Part shown: positions 41,050 to 45,164 of the stretch, piece by piece
Layout: every line of letters begins with the position of its first letter
Position numbering within the stretch: position 1 is the first letter of the stretch
Source: Rhodobacterales bacterium
GTDB taxonomy: Bacteria; Pseudomonadota; Alphaproteobacteria; Rhizobiales; Stappiaceae
Length of the DNA: 45,164 nucleotides
Assembly (NCBI GenBank): GCA_008107755.1
Contig: VIRH01000081.1
Location: 1-45,164 of the forward strand
Reading direction: 5' to 3'
Notes under the pieces: model-generated
The model's input: only the letters and a program-made list of their open reading frames with translations
The model's database searches: none
What the model was told of the DNA's origin: nothing
Program-made: the position numbers and the translations under genes

Positions 41050-41233
41050 CGCCGGGCCGGTAAGCACGGAATCGCATTTTTGCAACAAGGCATCGACTTT
41101 GCCGCTCAGTGGAGCGTCCGCGAACAAAACGATCTGCTGGCAATGCTCTTCGGAATTGAAAAAGTTAACAAAACGTGAAAATTGCTCCAAAAATGGGAAA
41201 CATCTGTCCGTCAGAGAAAGTTGCGACACGCCC
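41050..41233 (+). mobile_element. IS6-family remnant (3' end with right inverted repeat)
   Basis: The stretch encodes FLQQGID followed directly by QWSVREQNDLLAMLFGIEKV, i.e. transposase residues near 180 joined to residues near 229 of the intact copies, so about 45 codons are deleted. The 3' non-coding tail and right terminal repeat (inward GGGCGTGTCGCAACTTTCTC, ending at 41233) are preserved. The left edge is uncertain. It is a third, decayed copy related to the two intact IS6 elements. Confidence 0.8.
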
Positions 41234-41255
41234 GCCGAACCTGCCAGGCGTCGCG

Positions 41256-44200
41256 TCAAAAACTGAGGCTCATGCGAGCCGCGAGTTGGTTATGTAAGCT
41301 ACCACGAGCCCCCCCACCGGAATAGACGATGCCCATGGAGAAATTGTTGGCGAGGTCAACATCGAGCCCGGCACTCACCAACAGAGTATTTTGTGCCACA
41401 GGTACGCCGGTCACCGTGAACCGTTCGCCCCCCTCAAATTTCTGCCTGCTCGTCGGCACTGTGTCACCGAATACGTGTTGCCAGCCAACTGAGCCGAATG
41501 CTTCCGCTTTGCCAGACATCACCGGCAGGTCGAACCTCCCCCGCAGGCCCAGCGTGGTATATGTGAGATTGCTCAACGCCCCCTGCCCCGCTAACGCCGC
41601 GTCTCCACCCGTTTCCACAAAATCGCCGCTTAGAAAGGCAACCTGGGCCATATTGGCAAAGGGCTCAAGCGATGCCTTTTCCGCACGAAGACGGTATCCG
41701 ACATCCCCGAACGCTTGAAGCATGCGAGCTTTCTGGGAAGAACTCAGATCCTCGCCAAAGTCTTCAAAGGCGGGTGACCGCTCCACGTCGACGTCGTGAT
41801 GGCTGTAGGTCAGGCCCGAGCCGATGCGAAGGCGGTCGGCAAATTCCCTGCCTCCGTAAACACCAACATGATAGCCGTCGGCAGTACCCGTAGACGACCT
41901 GGTGGCGGCAGCGAAGTCGGAATGCGTATAGCCGAGTTCAGCACCCAGAACCCAATTGGTCGCGACCATGTCGGTGCCAACCAGCAGGCCGGCACCGTTC
42001 CGGCGAAAGTCGGCGGAGTTTCCGTCGCCCGCGATATCGCCAATGACACCTGTCGCTGTGCCCCAGATATTCAGCCCCCGGCTGCGAACACCCCTTTGAG
42101 TTGCCGTCATCGGCGCGTCGAAAGTCGCCTGGATGCGGTTCTCGAGTTCATTGCGCAAAAGAGCGCTGTCTTCGATCAAGCCGGACTTCAGCGATGCATA
42201 GATTTCACCAGAGAGCTGGTCGAAAGCATGTGGCGCCTTTGCCTCGGTCTGGAACATAACGAGATCGAAGAGACCTCCCGAAGAGAGGCTCTCGACGCCA
42301 TCTGCGGTGGCGGCCTGGTTCGGGGTCAGCGCCACGTCGGAGAACTGCCGCGAGTTGCGCTCCAGAGTAAGCAGTACCGAGTTGTCCGTGTAGCCCAGAC
42401 TGGCGTTCAGGAAAGCGAAATCGTCCCTCACAGCATCGAAGGTTCCCGAAACGCCCTCGTCTGCCGACAGGATTTCATACGTCGTCAGCTCATCGTAGGT
42501 CGATCCGTCATCGACCCTGTTCTCGGCCAGCACGCGAACCGTGCCGCCCTCGATGGTGGCCGATCCGGAGGCGACGAGGTCCGCATCGCCAGCGCCGTTA
42601 ACCTCCACCTCGAATATGGATCCGCTGGCGAAGCCCGCATCGCCTTCGATCCTCAGCGTTCCGATGGAATTACCAGTGGCAAGGGTGCCGCCACGCAAGA
42701 CGTTCAACGCGCCGAGGTTGCCGGTTCCGGTGAGCGTCGCTCCGGACGCTACAGAGACTTCACTGTCGCCGGCATCGCCGTTGATTGCAAGAAGACCAGC
42801 GGACAAACCGATCTTTGAAACGTCGATGAGGTCACCGTCAAGAATCCAGCTGCCTTTATCCCTTTTGGTCAATAGATCAAAGCCGACAATCTCGTCTGCA
42901 TATAGCCTTGAGCCGTTTCCATTGAGCGTCAGCAGCGCCATTCCGTCGCCAAAGGCTTGGATATCGCCGGCCAGCGAGACGCCGGTGCCGATGGTGAGGT
43001 CGTCGGTGAGCCCCGCGACCGTGTCAATTCGCACAGCAAAGGCTTCCGGTCCGGAGGAGGCCACCGCTCCGCCGGTCATGGCAATGGTGTTGGATCCGCC
43101 TCTGGCGTGAATACCGGCAGAGCCTTCTCCACTGGTGACGATCGACCCGCCGGTGAAATCGACGGTGTTTCCACCGCCCAGAACATAGATACCTTTGGCG
43201 CTCCAACCGGCTGTCGAAATCAGTCCTCCGCTGTAAGAAACGAGGGAATCTTGCGCGTCTACATAAATGGCGTGACCCACGTCACCGGCCGTCTTGATCG
43301 AGCCGCCAGTCATCACAATCTTGTAGTCCCTGCCCTCGTGAATATTCAAACCGACCGATGCATCGCCGAAGGTGAAAATTTCACCACTGTTGATAGTAAT
43401 AGTGTCGCCGCCGGTGGAATTTGGATCGCCGCCGAGGGCAAACCATTGCAGTATGATCGCGTGGGCCGCATAGCCTAGCGTTGAGATCTTTCCACCATTG
43501 AGCGTGATGACGTTGCGGTCCCCGTTGACAATGAGACCAGAGCCACCGACACCCTCCGTCGAGATCGATCCTCCATCGATCATGATATTGTTGTCGTTTC
43601 CGACGGCAACAATACCAAAGCCGTGTTGGTTAATCGTCGAAATCTCCGCACCGTGGAGGTGGATGGCATTGCCAGAACCGGCGGCCAGGACACCGGCGGC
43701 AGTTAACCCCGCGGTCGATATTTTTCCTCCAGCGAGTAAGACACCTGTATCATCGCCGTTAACATGTATGCCGTCTGAGTCGTGTCCTGTCGTCGCCAAC
43801 TGCCCGCCATCGAACCTGATTGTACTTCCGTTGCCGGAACTGTTGATGCCGTAACTCGTTCCTCCCGCGGTCGATATTGCGCCGCCCTCGACAACAATCT
43901 CGTTTCCATCGCCACTGGCATGGATGCCGTCCTTGCGCACACCCGTCGTTGAAATTGCCGCATCGTTATTGACGACAACGTCGCTGTCCCCGCCGATGGA
44001 AACCGCGCGATGCCCGGTATCGATCCGGGTATCGGTGCCTGCCGCAGCGCCATCGCCATTTCCGAGTGTAATCGTTACACCGGTGGCGCCGCCCTCTGCC
44101 GCGATCGGATCGCTCAAAAAAATGTCGTTGCAGACCAGGCTATCACCCGTCTTCAGTCTGGATATCTGGCTGACTTCGATGTCGTTTTGCACGCAGGCCG

Positions 44201-44345
44201 CCCAGGCCTGCGGCAGCGGAGGCAAAAGGAAAAGCATGGCGCTCGGAATTGCCAATCGCAGCGGCCAAGCTTGCTGATATGGCAACGGCCCAAGATAAAA
44301 GCAGATTGAGCTGGTTAAATCGCGGAGAAGAGTGTGCCAGGTCAT
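41256..44345 (-). CDS. Autotransporter with C-terminal beta-barrel domain (1029 aa)
   Basis: A complete type Va autotransporter. After about 30 residues comes a signal peptide (RLAIPSAMLFLLPPLPQAWA, cleavage before AC). About 450 residues of beta-helix repeats follow, with GG-x-I-[ST]-T-x-G and G-x-[GD]-N-x-[IV] spacings. Next is a linker with GSWILDGDLIDVSKI and GNSIGTLRIEGD, then a barrel ending ARMSLSF. It shares many blocks with the 2061-4943 protein (GGTVRVLAENRVDDGSTYD, DDFAFLNASLGY, LLTLERNS), so the two are paralogues. AGGGA lies eight bases before ATG 44345. The gene starts 414 bp from an IS66 fragment and ends 22 bp from an IS6 remnant. Surface adhesion is likely; the ligand is unknown. 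Confidence 0.93.
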   Translation of the reverse strand: MTWHTLLRDLTSSICFYLGPLPYQQAWPLRLAIPSAMLFLLPPLPQAWAACVQNDIEVSQISRLKTGDSLVCNDIFLSDPIAAEGGATGVTITLGNGDGAAAGTDTRIDTGHRAVSIGGDSDVVVNNDAAISTTGVRKDGIHASGDGNEIVVEGGAISTAGGTSYGINSSGNGSTIRFDGGQLATTGHDSDGIHVNGDDTGVLLAGGKISTAGLTAAGVLAAGSGNAIHLHGAEISTINQHGFGIVAVGNDNNIMIDGGSISTEGVGGSGLIVNGDRNVITLNGGKISTLGYAAHAIILQWFALGGDPNSTGGDTITINSGEIFTFGDASVGLNIHEGRDYKIVMTGGSIKTAGDVGHAIYVDAQDSLVSYSGGLISTAGWSAKGIYVLGGGNTVDFTGGSIVTSGEGSAGIHARGGSNTIAMTGGAVASSGPEAFAVRIDTVAGLTDDLTIGTGVSLAGDIQAFGDGMALLTLNGNGSRLYADEIVGFDLLTKRDKGSWILDGDLIDVSKIGLSAGLLAINGDAGDSEVSVASGATLTGTGNLGALNVLRGGTLATGNSIGTLRIEGDAGFASGSIFEVEVNGAGDADLVASGSATIEGGTVRVLAENRVDDGSTYDELTTYEILSADEGVSGTFDAVRDDFAFLNASLGYTDNSVLLTLERNSRQFSDVALTPNQAATADGVESLSSGGLFDLVMFQTEAKAPHAFDQLSGEIYASLKSGLIEDSALLRNELENRIQATFDAPMTATQRGVRSRGLNIWGTATGVIGDIAGDGNSADFRRNGAGLLVGTDMVATNWVLGAELGYTHSDFAAATRSSTGTADGYHVGVYGGREFADRLRIGSGLTYSHHDVDVERSPAFEDFGEDLSSSQKARMLQAFGDVGYRLRAEKASLEPFANMAQVAFLSGDFVETGGDAALAGQGALSNLTYTTLGLRGRFDLPVMSGKAEAFGSVGWQHVFGDTVPTSRQKFEGGERFTVTGVPVAQNTLLVSAGLDVDLANNFSMGIVYSGGGARGSLHNQLAARMSLSF

Positions 44346-44759
44346 CGCAGGGGTCCCTATCGATCAAAACATAAGTTCGGAATCACTGAGAATGCCGTTG
44401 AGCGAAAAATGTCTCGACGCCAGCGCCAACAACCCAATCGCGTTAACTGCAACCGCAACTGATTTCTGTAAGCAACTCTGAGTTTTTTCATGTAAATTAT
44501 AGTTAATATAAAATTGTTAACAGTAACAATTCATGCACTCAGAGGGCATTACTTTGCCCGCAAATACAAAAAAGATGATGGTAGGTTATTCGCCCGGAAC
44601 TCGCTTCCAGTTCAAAGTTCACACTTCGAGGAAGCCGAACCGGGCCATTGCAGCGTATGGGCCAAACGCTGTCTGCAGAGTGGGGACTTTTCTGTTGCCT
44701 CGGGGATTTGCTCTACGGTCATCGGAGCATGCACCGTGTCCGTCCGGTGAAGGCGGTCT
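44346..44759. promoter_or_regulatory. Upstream region of the third autotransporter with a perfect 8-bp inverted repeat
   Basis: There is no supported gene here; short plus-strand frames lack family-like sequence. Around 44480-44540 the DNA is very AT-rich and contains AATTGTTA-ACAG-TAACAATT (44512-44531), a perfect inverted repeat with 4-nt spacer, about 170 bp upstream of the start. It is a reasonable operator candidate. A GTTAACA word inside it recurs upstream of the 2061-4943 autotransporter. Confidence 0.4.
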
Positions 44760-44981
44760 TCATGGCTGCCTCGCGCTCTGTGACGCTGCCTTTGCAGCGT
44801 AACACCATGGCATGAGTTCGTTGATGCGATTGATCTTGTGGTCAGCGATTTGTGCCAGGACCCAGGTCAGCCAGGCTTGCGGGTCAATGTTGTTGAGTTT
44901 TGCGGTTTCGATCAGGGTATAGGCGATAGCCGCGGATTTGCCGCCGCCTTCTGAGCCCATGAAGAGGTAGGGCATTGCCAA
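44760..44981 (-). pseudogene. IS66-family transposase (TnpC) C-terminal fragment
   Basis: 73 codons encode [58 protein letters not shown], the conserved C-terminus of IS66 TnpC. The upstream 400-plus residues are absent: homology ends abruptly at about 44970, where the 22-bp repeat shared with 38582-38603 begins. A dead remnant. Confidence 0.85.
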
Positions 44982-44992
44982 CTTGTTGCTCC
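44971..44992 (-). repeat. 22-bp repeat, second occurrence (inverted)
   Basis: Exact reverse-complement match to 38582-38603. It coincides with the point where IS66 homology stops, so it may mark a recombination junction or the end of another element. Confidence 0.6.
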
Positions 44993-45164
44993 GGCCTTGG
45001 TCACGCCCTCATAACCGGGTAGCCAAATCAGGGTTGATTTGATTCATATGTGGACGCCCCCTATGGCAAGAGCTGTTTTTGTCTTGTTGCGGTGATCGGT
45101 TGCTTTCATATGTCCGGCCTGTTTGTGCGGCATACGTTACCGCTGGCCCTGATCAAGCTGGCGC
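44993..45164. other. Right-edge sequence without recognised feature
   Basis: The last 172 bp contain no frame I can assign and no obvious terminal repeat. Part may belong to a mobile element that continues outside the window. Confidence 0.4.

Noticed and set aside
44533..44802. A plus-strand 89-codon frame upstream of the third autotransporter
   Set aside because: No family-like sequence, no convincing start signal, and it runs into the IS66 fragment on the other strand.
1..45164. CRISPR arrays, tRNA or rRNA genes
   Set aside because: No regularly spaced direct repeats with unique spacers and no tRNA-like cloverleaf or rRNA signature were seen; the only regular repeats are protein-coding passenger repeats.

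Overview
The window reads as a chromosomal or megaplasmid accessory region of a GC-rich alphaproteobacterium. The GC-rich codon use, BMP-type purine ABC transporter, CoxL/M/S-style molybdenum hydroxylase and IS6-family elements fit Hyphomicrobiales or Stappiaceae/Roseibium-like bacteria. That assignment is an inference; no rRNA or marker gene is present.

Layout. (1) 1-5281: two minus-strand autotransporter adhesin-like genes; the first runs off the left edge. (2) 5282-6173: an intact 892-bp IS6-family element. (3) 6230-18195: a ten-gene minus-strand operon. From promoter to terminator it encodes a BMP-type ABC transporter (binding protein, ATPase, two permeases), 8-oxoguanine deaminase-like amidohydrolase, a Rieske-less oxygenase catalytic subunit, a TrzA-type amidohydrolase, guanine deaminase, adenosine deaminase and a 2-oxoglutarate/Fe(II)-type oxygenase. 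(4) 18685-23066: a divergent plus-strand operon with a degenerate acylphosphatase-like protein, a stand-alone Rieske [2Fe-2S] protein, a GST-like protein, adenine deaminase and a LysR regulator. (5) 23267-33453: a second plus-strand operon with a two-subunit TPP enzyme, GMC oxidoreductase, TrzA-type amidohydrolase, a second Rieske-less oxygenase subunit, a fused FAD-molybdopterin hydroxylase, its [2Fe-2S] subunit and an aldehyde dehydrogenase. (6) 33463-37655: a probable broken small gene, a divergent MFS/LysR pair, and an amidoligase-like pseudogene that is frameshifted and cut by an IS. (7) 37656-38547: a second 892-bp IS6 element in inverted orientation. (8) 38695-45164: an exported tandem-nitrilase protein, IS5, IS6 and IS66 remnants, and a third autotransporter.

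Main interpretation. Regions 3-5 look like one dedicated system for importing and dismantling modified purines. Its most unusual part is a Rieske oxygenase whose parts sit on separate polypeptides. Two paralogous catalytic subunits keep the mononuclear-iron motif (N-x2-D-x2-H-x4-H plus a downstream Asp) but lack the whole CxH...CxxH Rieske loop. A separate 232-residue protein has the Rieske motif but no mononuclear-iron motif, and a GST-like gene overlaps it. This matches the logic of the caffeine-pathway NdmCDE N7-demethylase of Pseudomonas putida CBB5, where NdmC lacks a Rieske centre, NdmD supplies an extra one and NdmE is GST-like. Here, however, the Rieske domain is a free protein, there are two catalytic subunits, and no reductase is present in the window. 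Six deaminase-family amidohydrolases and a xanthine dehydrogenase-type enzyme surround it. N-methylated or N6-substituted purines (7-methylguanine, methyladenines or cytokinins) are therefore reasonable candidate substrates. The exact substrate is not readable from sequence.

The two IS6 copies bracket about 31.5 kb containing the whole catabolic locus, and paralogous autotransporters lie outside both. This suggests that the locus was brought in or moved by IS6-mediated events into an autotransporter-rich region.
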